NCBI GenBank assembly: GCA_947179485.1
Contig: OX359249.1
Coordinates: 620,001-684,000 of the forward strand
DNA: 64,000 bases
Source: Allacma fusca
Taxonomy: Eukaryota > Arthropoda > Collembola > Symphypleona > Sminthuridae
Reading direction: 5' to 3'
This document shows positions 1 through 12,430 of the stretch, in pieces. Position 1 is the stretch's first letter; every line of letters starts with the position of its first letter. The position numbers and the translations under genes are program-made. The notes beneath the pieces were generated by a model. It was not told where the DNA came from. It was given only the letters and a program-made list of their open reading frames with translations, and searched no databases.

Positions 1-133
1 GCCTTTGACCTACAAAATAAATAGTAAAATAAATAGTGACTTTTAAGATAGTCAAGCAACGTAGTTTCACGACGTATAAAGTCTTGCAAATGGTGTACTA
101 AGAAGTCAATACATTAATATTGAATTTTGACAG

Positions 134-1696
134 GAAATGAATTTGGTCACCCAGAATGGCTGGATTTCCCTCGTGCAGGAAACAACGATTCTTACTTGTA
201 TGCTCGCCGACAGTATAACCTGGCTGATGATAATTTGCTCAAGTACAAGTTTTTAGCACGATTTGACGAGGGTATGTTGCACCTGGAAGAGAAGTATGGA
301 TGGCTTCATAAGGATTCAGTAAGCATCTTGTTTCCAGTTTCCATTTGAAAAATGTGTGAAGTTATCTGAAATGTGATACAGAGTAAATGTGCTGTTTCTT
401 AAAACATGTTTGTAGGGATATGTAAGTTGGAAACACCAAGGAGACAAAGTGATTGTCTTTGAACGAGGTGGACTTGTTTTCGTGTTTAATTTTCATCCAT
501 CTGGCAGCTTTCCCGATTACAAGTATGTTGGTAGTCTTATCGCATTGTTTCCCATTTATTCTGATGTTAAGTGGATAAAGTGATAATTCATGGCCTTGTT
601 TCATAGAATTGGAGTCGATGTTCCTGGAAAGTATAAAATCGTCCTTGATAGCGACTCAGAGGAATATGGAGGTACAAATCGACTTGATCGTAATACAGAA
701 TTCTTCACTTCTTCCGAAGGATTTACTGGACGAAGAAATTCTTTAATGGTCAGTTTTATACCTCCTTAAATTTGGAATATGAATTATTTGAATGCATACG
801 CACACGCGTACATACCCCAATCACGATCCCGTTCTGGTTTCGTGTTAGTCGATTTACCAGGTCGCCAGAACTTGTTTTTAAACCTCAATGGTTACACGTT
901 ACATAATTATTCAAAAAATATGTAACTAGTTGTATGGCCGGGCTGTGTAATTCAAAATGAGCATCATTGAACTAAAGCGTGACGCGGTGGAAAGGAAGCA
1001 AAGTGTAATTAAATGTATTTATTTCTCGGGTTTTGACGATTTGAATTGCACAGGGAATTTATGTTGTAATTTTACTGTGGCATAAGTTAGTACGTTAATA
1101 TTGCTGACACACCTGCGGAAAGGTGAAGGGCTGTGTGAGATGGAGTAGATGGAATTTCGGGAGGAGTATCTATGTTATCCAATGTGAAGATGAATTTGCG
1201 GCTGCGGAGTCCACTTTGTGAATTGTCAGTCCGGTGTAAAAATGATAACAATGTGAGGATGACGGGGGGTGAATGGACTTGGAAAGACTGAGATGTATGC
1301 AGTTAAGTGAGTGAGGTGACATTGCAGGGAATTATGAAGTGGAGGAATGTGTGGATGATGAGCGAATGGAGGTGGAGGGACGCTATGTTGACAGACTGGA
1401 TGTTGTTTTAAGGAGAAGTGAAATGTGTAGTTGTGATCCCATCATGTTTTATTTGTTGATAAACAGTTGAGTGTACAGGGGTATAGAGGAGAGTTGGGCG
1501 ATAGTAGACAACAAGGTTGTTGAGCAAGTTGTGCGAGTGGTTTTTAATGCTCTTCAAATGTTCCGACTCAGGTTCAATGGATGTTTGCCTGGATGCAATT
1601 TGCTTGTCCATTGGAATTGTCTACATGAAAGAGATATTTTGGTTACAGGTTTACATCCCAAGTCGAACTGCTTTCGTGCTCGCAAAGGTGGATTGA
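134..1696 (+). CDS. GBE1: 1,4-alpha-glucan (glycogen) branching enzyme, C-terminal exons (5' partial)
   Basis: This is the 3' part of the cytosolic enzyme that makes alpha-1,6 branch points in glycogen (GH13 family). Exons are 134-318, 416-522, 607-748 and 1649-1696, with stop TGA at 1694-1696; earlier exons lie before the window, and bases 1-133 are intron. The first exon opens with [14 protein letters not shown], the conserved block near the end of the catalytic barrel. Then come [17 protein letters not shown] and [13 protein letters not shown] of the C-terminal beta domain. The last exon is only 48 nt and encodes [15 protein letters not shown], the expected family C-terminus, after an intron of 900 nt. 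Phases fit at every junction. The donor before the last intron is GTCAGT, so reading straight through it would give a false stop at 767-769. The identification is very secure; the last exon is supported by homology recalled from the family and a good acceptor (ggttacag). Confidence 0.95.
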
Positions 1697-1999
1697 TAGG
1701 TGATGAGGGTGAAGGTGGTGCTGAGGAACTGGGAAGATGGGACTTGTGCCGAGTTCCCACCTGCCGTCCATCCGACCAAGGAAATCAACATAAAATTAGA
1801 TTTTTCTGTGCCAAAACTTACTCGTGCACCATGTCTCCCCACAATACACATTTATGGTCAAATTTTTCCAGAAATCTTTCAACAAATATTATTTTTATGA
1901 TGATCAGATCCTTGTTAATAGTCTAAGTCGCTCCTCAGACATGCGAAGGTGAAGGTGAAATTGTGCCAATCCGTCTTGTCTGTGACAATCAAGTCAGTC

Positions 2000-2005
2000 A
2001 ATAAA
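2000..2005 (+). terminator. Candidate poly(A) signal of GBE1
   Basis: AATAAA lies about 300 nt after the GBE1 stop codon, a normal 3' UTR distance. No better AATAAA was seen between the stop codon and this site. Confidence 0.45.
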
Positions 2006-4144
2006 AGCATTAAGAGTAATTTATTTGTCCATTTTTTCTCTTTTGCCAATCATTCCTTGAGTTGATGTGCTGCATCAAAAGCGAGAGCCGAAGCATACAG
2101 AGAGTTGTGTAGATCGCTGGCAAGACGAATGGTGCTTGGGGAGAAAGAAAGGGGCAGGTGTCCGAGCCATCCAACTCAACTGCGTGACATTAGCGAGTGA
2201 TAAACTTGTCCAGTGGTAATTGCCCTGCTAATTATGCACAATTCACACACTACAGGCATCATCTTCCCAATGACCACCGCAGCTGATGGTCAGTACTGTG
2301 TCCCACAAGCACACACCTGCTGCACCACAACTCAAAGAGAGGTGCTGGACTGGCAATGAGTGAAAGGATGCAGCTGAGCGCTACTTGTTCTACATCACCT
2401 TCAAAGTCGTTAGCGAGCTCCCTCGATTCCATAGGACGAGCTGCCACGAGCACAGCTAATTAGACAGTTATAACATAGCATTTTTAGTAGTCTAAACCAA
2501 ATTCATCAAGCGCAACCCGAACGCATCTGCTCCTTCCACTCTTCCTCTCGTTCAGCCCCTTCCCACTTGTTGCTTCCATAATTACTTATGTACCTTACCT
2601 TGCTGAGCAAACTGAAAAAATCACCCGGGCTCTTCCGCATTTCCTTCGATAACACTCCAAACGGTTCTTCACATATGCTTAGTGTCTGAGCTGAGATTAA
2701 GATACGTCTGGTAAGAAGCATGTTAACATATGTAGTAGCTTTACAAGCACCAGAGAGTAATGTCGCCGAAAAGCTTGTACTGCACGTGTAACAACTACAA
2801 CATATGCAATCGTTTTGAAAATAAAAAAAGATGCAATATGTTCGGGTAAGAACCAAATTTGGACATTTGCAAGCTCCTAAAAAGAAACGTGGCAGTTAAA
2901 TTGACAATTTGAAGGACAGAATTGCACTTCTATAGTGAAGGAAGATGTTCACTTTTGTGTCTTCCACAATCCCCACATATTCAATTTTGCCGTCAATAAA
3001 ATTGTTCTGTTATTCCTGCTCGCCGACAGTAACTTGTAATTTTTGTGAGAACAGAAGAACAAGTTTACGTATTTGGTTATTCATTAATTACAACAATGCA
3101 AATGCTGAGTTTTGTCTCCTATATTTCATTACAAAGTTTACAGACTAAGTATTATTGATTGGAATATTGAAGATACTCTGCTTTGCTGCGTAGCCGACAA
3201 TATGTAACAATGGCTGATACAAGAGAGATTTATGATTGTCATTGATTAGAACTGAGATGCTGAGGTTTTGATACTTTAGCCGGAGATACTGCTACTGAAA
3301 TGATCTGTGATGATAGTAATTATACGTACGGGTAATAATTATCGTAGATTTGTATGTGCTTTCGTTGGTCGATGGCGGACGACGAGGGAGAGAGACGACT
3401 TCTTGATGGACAGGCAATGGACGACAGTGCATTTGGGTGGGCAAATGGGATTCTTTGGCTGGTACGACTTAGAATAGGAGGACTGTCTTACCTCTCGCAT
3501 GTCCTTGCTACTCCAGAGTGATGGACAGTGGAAGCACTGAGCCAACAGGTTGCTTGGTCCAGTTTTTCTGCTTCGACAAGGGCAGGATTGATGATGGGAA
3601 GCCAATGAGTGGAAGAGAATGTGCGGATGCAGCGAATAATCATTGATGAGTTATTAGAAGCATGATTGGAAAGGATGGTGGACGGAGGGAGGAAGAGTGT
3701 GCAGGTCAAGAACTCACTCGGGAATGTCGAGTCTGTCGCCAGTCACACTCCTCGGTCCACTCTTCCCTCTAATTACATCCTCTCATTTGCATCGAACGTC
3801 TCTTATGTCTTCCCCTCGCCGCCGCATTCCTCTCTCCCTCACTCCTTCCATCTCACATCCTTACCTGTGCTTCTAGAACACTCATCCCATTCCACACTCG
3901 CTCATCCACTCACTCTCGGGTACAAACAGATCGAGAGAGAGAGAGAGAGAGCTCGGGAATGTGACGGCATCAAGTTGCAACTCGCGGCTGTCTCCTCCTT
4001 GTATGTTTTTACGCAGGGAGGGATGCAATATTCATTGCTCGCATCTTCCCGTGTCTGCTTCCGACTCAAAGGGTGAGTGTGATGATTGAATGCAGGCATG
4101 TTAGGTCAGGCTTTGCTCTGCGCACCGACCTGTGCTAATCAAGC

Positions 4145-4203
<59 letters not shown>

Positions 4204-4515
4204 GGAAATGAGGAGGAACCGGTTTCCGTTTGTAGTTATGTAAATAACTTGTATGCATTGTGGAGGGGCAAAGGGAGACTTGGTATCTGCTTTTTATTGT
4301 AAGCCAATCATTATGTCATAGTACTTACTTGCTGTGTAACAGTGCTCGTTACTATAACATAGTACATAAGTATTACTGACAGTTATATGTATATTGTGGA
4401 GTAGTACTAAGAATTTTTTGATGCAATGCTACGAGTGACCCGAATGGTCTGAAAGAATGAACAGTGCACTCCAGTGGAACAATCAGTACTGTTATTGTCT
4501 TGAAGAAGGCATGGA
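2006..4515. other. Intergenic region, no gene recognised
   Basis: The interval lies between the convergent GBE1 and TGF-beta ligand genes. Short open frames on both strands carry no recognisable domain and are not flanked by convincing splice sites. It contains a short (GA)n run at 3933-3951 and the longer (GA)n tract listed separately. The last part probably includes sequence downstream of the TGF-beta gene. Confidence 0.5.
4148..4200. repeat. (GA)n microsatellite
   Basis: A pure GA dinucleotide run of about 53 nt. Similar but shorter tracts occur at 3933-3951, 6432-6471 and 10542-10567, all around the TGF-beta ligand locus. Confidence 0.97.
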
Positions 4516-4521
4516 TTTATT
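4516..4521 (-). terminator. Candidate poly(A) signal of the TGF-beta ligand gene
   Basis: TTTATT on the + strand reads AATAAA on the - strand, about 520 nt beyond the ligand stop codon. It is the nearest clear signal seen, but the evidence is positional only. Confidence 0.3.
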
Positions 4522-5040
4522 GGAAAGGATTTGCTACAAGAACAAGACTAATAGACCCTGTTGACCCAAATTTGGGTCACAGTGCGAGAACTGACAAATT
4601 GCAGAGCGAGTGACAAAATAGAAAAGAATAAGTTATGCGGAAGAGATATAATACTTAATGAGTTCCTCTGACCTGCCCAACCCACCTCGCCGAGCTCTCC
4701 GAGCCTGGATGTGTGAGTCCTTAAGGGGTCCTTAATGCGGGGAGAGCGTTTGGGCGGAGGAGCGGTGCTTGTGCTGAGGTGGAGGAGGTATGGAGCATGA
4801 CTAGACACTTGAGACATTGTACGGGACACATGGAATGACTTAGTGGGAGGTGGAACCTCGTCCTGGGAGGACTCAGATCTGGAGACAAGGGACCACACAA
4901 ATCAGTCTCGACAAGGGACAGGTTGCGGGAGGTTCGACCCGCTCTACTCCCGCGTCATCCTCCGCCAGCCCTGCACACCTTCCGCTGACGAAGACGCTGG
5001 AGGCGGCACAACAACGACCACGACATCAACTACAACGAAT

Positions 5041-6427
5041 TTACGAGCAGCCACACTCGACTACCTTCGCGTTGTGAATCACTGTCACCTTTAACTGGTC
5101 ATGTCGGAGCGGGTCCCGCTGGATCACGTCCACTTCAGTCAGTTTCGTAGGCGAGCAGCACAACTTCGTACCTCGCCCCTTCTTCAGAATCATGTGCTGG
5201 AAGATCGCATGATTCGAAGCGTATGGCAGTCTCCGGGCGCTGCACCGACCATCACAGTAGTCCATGTCAAAATTTGACGGGGCGAGGATAACCTCTGTGA
5301 TCTTCAGCTCCTCAAAACTAACTTGAAGCTTCTTCCGACAGCAGCTTTTTCCATGCTTCAATTCAGCACAGTCCTTTGCCCGCCGCTTGCCCAGTCTTCG
5401 CTCCTTCGCCTCAGTCTCTCCATCCGCGAAGTCTGACACACGAAGCTTTTTATTCCCATGTACCTCCCGCCGTACCCTACCCTCACCTTCCATTCCTCGC
5501 TTGACTGTTACGACCTCCAGTCTTGCCAAATCTTCCTCCGCCTCTGGGGCATTCTCGTGTTGAGAGCACACTACAGGAGCACTCCATGGTAAGTACTCCG
5601 CATCCATCCCTCGCTCCTTCTGCAGCCACCGTATGACACTTCTTGATACATCCCAGGCCTGCATAGGGGCTGCTTCTGTCCCATTGGTATCCATAGGTCC
5701 AATACCGATGACGCCACAATCATGAGGCAGCCAAAGAGTTGCTTTCTTCACCTGTAATCCGCCTGCTTCCACCAACTGGTCTCTTGTAAGGGGAAAGGTG
5801 TGGCGGTCGTTGAGATCCTTCCAACCTACAACAAGTATTTACATAATTATATACTAACAATAAAGTGACGGGAAGAGGAGCAGGAGGATAGGGAGGTGGA
5901 AGAGGAGACTGGGAATTCCGAGGGACGTTATGCATGGATGGCCAGGATGGGGCAACGCGAAACTGTGAGTGAGGCAGGGTTTTTCCGCTCGAAAGGCTTA
6001 ACGGAACTCTGTGGCTAATGTCAAGGGCGACAGCGAGTCTATGACGAGGCCATCTCTCACTCTCATTGTTTTTCTCGCTGCATGGACTTCCCCAAGTTTT
6101 TTCCTCACCAACTCCTGGCTTTCCGCTCCATTCACGTCATCTTGAGGGGCGAGAGAATGACTTGAGCGTTGACAATCGACTCACGCTTCGTCACACGGAA
6201 CTCTCCACTGAGTCACTCACTCACCTCCGTCTTGTTGACTTGGGGCATTCTGAACCACAACAAGGAGCAGGGCTGGCGGTGCGTGCGAGGAGCGTGCAAT
6301 GGTGCGTGCCGTTTTGATCATGTTGACGATGGACGGAAAGTAAACCAGGTCGCCAACTAAGGCAGTGAGGAAGGAGTAAGCTTTGGAGCAAAGTGTTTGG
6401 AGAAACTATTTGGAGGAACGTAGGAGG

Positions 6428-6474
<47 letters not shown>

Positions 6475-7759
6475 GAGTGCAGGACATTGGGTTTTTGGAG
6501 GTGGGTGAGTAAGCGGAAGTAGTTGGAATGCTCGGAATGCTTGGCATGTGTCTGGACTTGTGACTTACTTGATGTGGCAAGGAAGGTGTGGAGTCTGATT
6601 TGGCTGGCTTTCCTCCGCTCCTTCGCGGTCTTCCTCCACGACCGCTGTCCGAGTCTCCGCTCCCGGACGTTCATCATGTACTGCGTGTAGGCCCTTAGGA
6701 ACTGGTCGTGGCTGATGCTGGTGGCCTGAAATAGACAGAGAGAGAGAGCTGCAGAGACACGCACACACACATGGCCCACATCCCTTGTCAATTAGCTCCT
6801 TGTCATTTTCATAATGTGTTGTGCGGAGAGGATGCGGAGGCGTGTGGGTGGCCATAGGAATGTGCTCATGTCAAAGGACTCGAAAGTCATGTGCGCCCAA
6901 CCTCCCAGAGCACCTTCCCTCTCAGCGCCCACCACCACACGCTTCCACTCACTCTCCCAGCCACCAACAAAGGAAGGACTGGAGCTCCTCCGAACACACC
7001 GATCCGCCGACTCGAATAACTTAAGCTCGGCAAGTCGTGGGCAAGAGCCAGGCTCTCTCCCCACACACCACAACACCAATACACCAATACCACCAACTCA
7101 CATGCCTTCGCTCTCACTCACTCACAACAACAAAACAAAGACTAGCCCACAACTAACAAACCACCCTCGAACATCCCTCTCTGACAGCAACAAGTAGTGC
7201 ACTCTCCCTCATCCGACCACAGCTTGCCCAGCAACAGTCACAGTAATGTGCTGAGACGGAATTTCGCACGTGGCACGATCCATATCCGCCTTTGCAGCAG
7301 CTTGACACGCTCGGACCGATGGAATCGTAAATAATGTGATGAGCCAATGCTGACTCACTCACTCTCTCCCAGTCCAAGGCACTACTTAACATTAACATCA
7401 CATACTTGAGTATGCACATCCTGGTGTTGCATAACTATTTGTGGTCGGAGGAAGGTGCAAGGGTCATCATATGTGCCAACAACACTTACACACTCATGCA
7501 CTTTTTTTTTCTAATCCCCACTCAAGGGTCAGACACAGTGTGTAAAATAACTTACGGAGAGGTTGGATGGGAGACTAGGGAAGCCTAGGTCTTGCAAGAT
7601 ACTATGCCTGAGCTCCTCCATGACATCCTTCGGGTCCTCTTGAGCGTCCGGGTCGCCTTGATTAGATCCGGACGGTCGTCCCCTCACCCCGTCCACTCCG
7701 CAGAGGAGCAAAGTGAGGACGAGGAGAAGTGGGCACAGGTGGTCGCACCTCATGGTCAT
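5041..7759 (-). CDS. TGF-beta superfamily ligand precursor (nine-cysteine, activin/TGF-beta type; possibly maverick- or myoglianin-like)
   Basis: This is a secreted growth-factor precursor of 381 aa. Exons on the minus strand are 7759-7556, 6725-6569 and 5825-5041 (stop TAA at 5043-5041); all splice sites are GT-AG and phase-consistent. Residues 1-27 form a signal peptide starting MTMRCDHLCPLLL, and the second Met is an equally possible start. The propeptide includes MEELRHSILQDLGFP, typical of the family. A furin site RVRR lies at 237-240, giving a 141-aa mature chain; a second basic cluster (264-269) sits closer to the knot. The knot starts at Cys273 and has nine cysteines: C, CC, DYCDGRC, LCCSP and a final CGCS. 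The extra N-terminal cysteines and CGCS ending resemble the activin/TGF-beta/GDF8 branch, while SNHAIFQ is BMP-like. The tryptophans normally found in the GW..WI motif are absent (it reads ELKITEVILAP), so orthology is uncertain. It presumably signals through type I/II serine kinase receptors and Smads. Confidence 0.93.
6432..6471. repeat. (GA)n microsatellite in intron 2 of the TGF-beta ligand gene
   Basis: An uninterrupted GA run between exons 2 and 3. It makes the minus strand (CT)n and produces spurious SLSLSL frames there. Confidence 0.97.
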
Positions 7760-10700
7760 GTCACTAATTCCTGTCACTTGCGGTCTCTGTCACTCCGACA
7801 GCACTCTTCACATGCTGAGACTCACTCAGGTAAACTCAGTGTTGATTGACACGTCTGTTGTTATGTGGAAATGTCGTTCTCTGAACACTCCGCTGCTCTT
7901 TCGACCGACTGTGTGTGTGCTTGGAAGCGAACTGAGCCAGAGCAAGTTCTGTTGGGCCTTTTAAGCTTCACATTCGCTTAGCAGTGAGTGAAGAGCGAGA
8001 GGAGAGGAGATGAGGCGAGCAGCAGAAAGCACAGGGGAACAACAGAGGCAAAGCAACATGTGGACCTCTCAATCTCGCTTTTCCCGTTACTCTCAAGACT
8101 AACATGAGCTCTGCACTGATTACGAGCCAGGTCAGGCACACAGTAACGACTCCCGAGACGCTCATCAGTCCCCTCAATATTTCCCCATTTTCCCAAAAAC
8201 ACCGACCTTTCCCGCGAAAACCCCGAGCTCCTTCCGTCCGCCTTGTCCAGTTCCTGGAATTCTCTCCATTTCCCCGAAAACACATCACTCCTTTCCCAGG
8301 ACGTCGCGTGCCACACGGAGCAATGCCAACTCCTTTTCCAGGGAAACTTGTCCCGCTCCAGCACGCACTTCATCTTCATCATCACTCCATGCATTTCCTC
8401 CCATATTCCAGCACCCGTGTGGTCTACGAAGGACTCATCTCACATTCCTCGGAACTCCTTTCCTATTTGACTCATACTTTACCTGAACAGTCACTCCCGG
8501 CCCGATGCTTCTTTTCAAAAGGAAATTATCGAGCGCAATCAGTACCTACAATGATGATAGGTAAAGCAAGACATGTTCCACAGTCATTCTTCCTATCTTA
8601 GGATCATTACCCTTCTATTCCAGGCAAATCTATGTACCCGGAAAAGTAGCTCTTATCAAAGAATGCTCTTACTATATCGGAAAAGGTAGCATTGAAAATC
8701 TACTAGTTGCACTTCAATATCCTATGGAGAAAAGTCCCTTGTAAGGAGCTGTGTTATGATTTCATACTTTGTAGATAACTACTGATATTGTAGACAGGAC
8801 GCCTTGCCTATCTTTGACCGATTCATTGCAATCTTCCCTCTGGCCGCCTGACTTCACAAATAATTAGATATTCTACTTACTTGGCCTGCTTCTCAGAATT
8901 CTTTTCAATAATTATTATCGTATGTATGTAAGTAAATAGAAAGAATGGAACCGGGTTTACTGGTCATATTGTCTGCGAGAAGGTCTTTCAGTGCTCACTT
9001 GTTGTGCAATGCGGAGCAGTTGTCATTAATGAATGAGTCATCGCCCGAGTGTTTCTCGTGAGTCTCGTTCCATCATCGCCCAAATCATGCCAGCCTTATA
9101 CAACACTTCTCACCTACATACGTTTGCCAGTACATGGCGGGAATGTTGCGGGCAACGTTTCTCCCACAGCTAAGCTTAGCAAAGTTTATGCACTTGTATT
9201 CAGCCCATGCTTCCCATACGAACCTCCACATACATATTGTCCAATACAGTATGTATTGGGCAAACTGAGCATTCTCTTTCACTTGAACCTTTTGAGAAAA
9301 AGTCTAGTGGAGCAGGAACCAGAGGAATGCATGTTGTTGTGCCTGGATTGAGACTAGAGGAAATGAGAGAGGTCGAAGGTGAAGCACTGTTTGGTGTTTG
9401 TGAGAGAGAGAGCATCGTATCTCGCTTAACGGATGAGTGGCCGTAGGTTATCGAAGGTTAACCCACACTCTCATCCCTTCTCAGTCATTCAAGAGTATCA
9501 CAAAACTCAAAAAGTTGCGTCAATAATCCAATAATCCTAATCCCTACATCACACTGTCATGGACTTTGGCATCCTCAAGGAGCTGGTCCAGCCTAGGTAT
9601 TTAAGTACTGGGGGATGGGGCAAAGCCCGAACAGCTCAGCAGCAACGTACATATCTGACTCTAATCCTTCACTTGGTCTCACAAGTCTGAGGTGAGGTGC
9701 ACAAAAGGGTGTCTATTAAATGTTTTTTGTGGATGTTAAGAACGATAACCATTAAATGACATGTGTTTCTCCAAGATGCGTAAGCACATATGAGTGCATC
9801 TGCGTAAATTACTTATGACAAGGTTCGGACGAGTTGAGCATGTCTGTGGCTGGAAATGACTCCCAAGCTCTGTACGTGACAATAAAGCAATCACTACTAA
9901 GACTTTCATGAATAATTAGCTCCATGTATCTACTTGACTTCCGGGCAGATGATTTCCTCGAGCTTGGTCTGATCTGTCGACAAGCTACGTGTGACTGGTT
10001 GCACATATGTACGTAGTTCCTAGCATAAAACTGGCTTCATACAAATGTCCTGGAGTTGACATCATGCAATGTGGAGAGCCAGGTCACTTGGCTTTGCACT
10101 CTAAACATCCATAGCTTGCTTGCATGTGACACCTGAGTGAGCCTGAAATAGATGCCGAGTCACATTCCTCGATTTCTGCGGACTTTTTGGCTCTGATTCT
10201 GTGCATATACTTTTAGTTAGCATAGAGAAATGGTCTGCACTTTGTCTACCTTCTGCACAGTTAGACAAGAAGTTAGGGATACGCATGGTGATGTGTGTAA
10301 ATACATGCCACATTTACATACAGGGTAATAAACAACATTGGTAGCTTCAACAGGAAGTCCGATTATGTGTACATACATACATCATATCATAATAATAAAG
10401 GTTATTGAATGATTTAAGATGATTGTGCACTCGTTTTGTATTCGCAAATTAGCTGCACGCATTTTGCTTAAAATATGCCGGTTCATTGAATAGACGCTGT
10501 AGCTACTGTCTTGTTGACTGCACTAGCGGATTGATTGTTGGGAGAGAGAGAGAGAGAGAGAGAGAGGAGCAGGGTACATGTGTCTGTGTGATGGGTCAAA
10601 TAACATGTCCCTTCTCACGACTGAGAGTGAGCGTTTGTCACCCGAGATATTGATGACGTGTGCCAAAAAGTAAGGACTGCTCGTATCAGCAAGTCCAGTG

Positions 10701-12328
10701 TTCGGGTGTCAAGTTTCGTGAGACGAGTGTTGGTTGAAATACGAGAGGACATGGAGACGAGTGGATTGTGGTGGGAGTGCCTAAGAGCCGGAAATGCTCC
10801 TTCCTTTCCCTCTTGCACCTCTCGGACAGAGAGATGAAATCCTGCTGGGAAGAGAGAAAGAGCTGTTGGACAGAGAGAGTGATGTGATCCGAGTTGGGGT
10901 GGAAAATAACGGGGCAAGGTGAGAGTGAGTGCCGGATGAGGAAGAGCTGGCCAGCATTGACTCTGGGCTGGAAATGAGCGAGTGATTACATGAATATCTA
11001 CATATGCGGTGGCTGGTTTCCAACGGTGGAAGGTGATCGGTGCAGGTAACCACCGCCACGCACTGTTGGCAGGGACGGTGCGAATCGATGAAGCGGAGTG
11101 AGGTGATGAGGATGATGATGTGACTGATCCTTCCAGCCCTCTGCTCCCAAGCTCTCTCACGTGTCCATGGCAATGAGAGCATGTGACAGGTGCTGTGGCA
11201 GAAGGCCGATGAGTGCGAGAAGAGTGCAGAGTGCGGAGATTGGAATGCAAGTGGAAAAAGGTGAGTGTGGGACTGGGAGCTGAAAGTGGCCAAACTGGAT
11301 TCGAGGCGGTGAGCGGCCTCACATGAAGGGAGAGCCGAGTGTGACAAGTGCCAATTAGGACGGAGCAGCAAGTCAATAAATGTCTCTCTGTCCATTTCTC
11401 TCCCATTTTATGAGTTTGCTCGTGTGGCGGACAACACGGCGTCCTTCCCAATCTCCTTCCATCCACGCGACGACCGCCATCCCAACCATCGAGATCAGCA
11501 CTTGTAGTCTAAGTGCCACAAAACCGGAGAGCAAGCGCTTCGCTTTTAAGAAGCAAATATCAACATCTGCAAATCCCGCTGAATAGCTGAAAGTTAGTTA
11601 AGAAGTGAAATTGAACAACTCCAATTTACAAACACATGTTCATTTTTGCTTCTTAACAGCCGTCCAAATATTCCTAAACTGTTTTGCAGATGTAGATTTT
11701 ACGTCTAAGCCGAACATACATATGTACTTACGTGGAACTGACTTCATGCAAATCATGTTTGGTAAAAGGGAGATGGCTCTTGGACATAAATGATTGGAAG
11801 TAAGACTGTGAACTAAAGGCAAGCGATTGGCGATTGCACAGAGCGAGACATAAAAACCTTGAGGGATTTACGGAGAGCTGAGTGGCGGACGACGACGACG
11901 ATGATGACAGATGATGACGACTGGGGAGAGTGAGAACGGGACGTGTGGCCATTGCTCCACGTGGTGTGAGTAATCGAGTGAAAATAGACGACACTCACAC
12001 GGACAGAGCTCCACAACGCGAGGGAGAGTTTTGGGAAGGTGGGAAGATTCGGCGCCAGCCACTTTCACGCCGACCTCCTCAAGTCAATGCTCAAGTGCTG
12101 TACCACGGTCTCCTCAGCAGTATCCACCACAACCACATCATCCGCCAATCTTCATCCGCTCCTTTTAAGAATCCACAAAAGAGAGAAGCTCATTGCCAAT
12201 GCAGACACCCTCGTCATTCCAAGTCCATTTTGTCATCCGTGATGCATCATCTCTCGCCAGAAAGAACCAGCCACCACATTCCACACATGGCCAAATCAAT
12301 GCAGTCACATCCCTCATACAAAATCCCT
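7760..12328. other. Intergenic region between the TGF-beta ligand and DCP1, no gene recognised
   Basis: This 4.6 kb should hold the 5' UTR and promoter of the TGF-beta ligand gene next to 7760. Long open frames are present (8104-8601 on +, 10615-11466 and 10781-11395 on -), but they overlap in several frames. They are Ser/His/Pro/Thr-rich, lack domains and follow the CT/GA composition of the region, so I treat them as non-coding. A (GA)n run lies at 10542-10567. No tRNA or other RNA gene was seen. Confidence 0.5.
10542..10567. repeat. (GA)n microsatellite
   Basis: A short pure GA dinucleotide run in the intergenic region upstream of the TGF-beta ligand gene. Confidence 0.95.
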
Positions 12329-12334
12329 TTTATT
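12329..12334 (-). terminator. Poly(A) signal of DCP1
   Basis: TTTATT on + is AATAAA on -, about 100 nt past the DCP1 stop codon. It fits a short 3' UTR. Confidence 0.55.
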
Positions 12335-12430
12335 ACTTAAGTCAATATTTATATGAGACAGGAGCTCAGCGCAAAAGAAAAACAATCGTGGGTTATGAAT
12401 GCAAGGAGCATGAGTGCATCCACACTACTT

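Noticed and set aside
798-860. Frame reading [17 protein letters not shown], first taken as the GBE1 C-terminus
   Set aside because: There is no AG acceptor in front of it. A proper acceptor and a better match ([15 protein letters not shown]) exist at 1649.
8104-8601. 165-codon open frame on + rich in Pro, His and Ser with PFPRK/PFPGK phrases
   Set aside because: The phrases come from weak C-rich DNA repetition, not conserved protein repeats. It lies in the probable promoter region of the TGF-beta ligand gene.
10615-11466. 283-codon open frame on the minus strand
   Set aside because: A second minus frame (10781-11395) is open over the same DNA, the residues follow CT-rich composition (Ser, His, Thr, Pro), and no domain or splice context is visible. 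The first codons are also not needed by any gene model.
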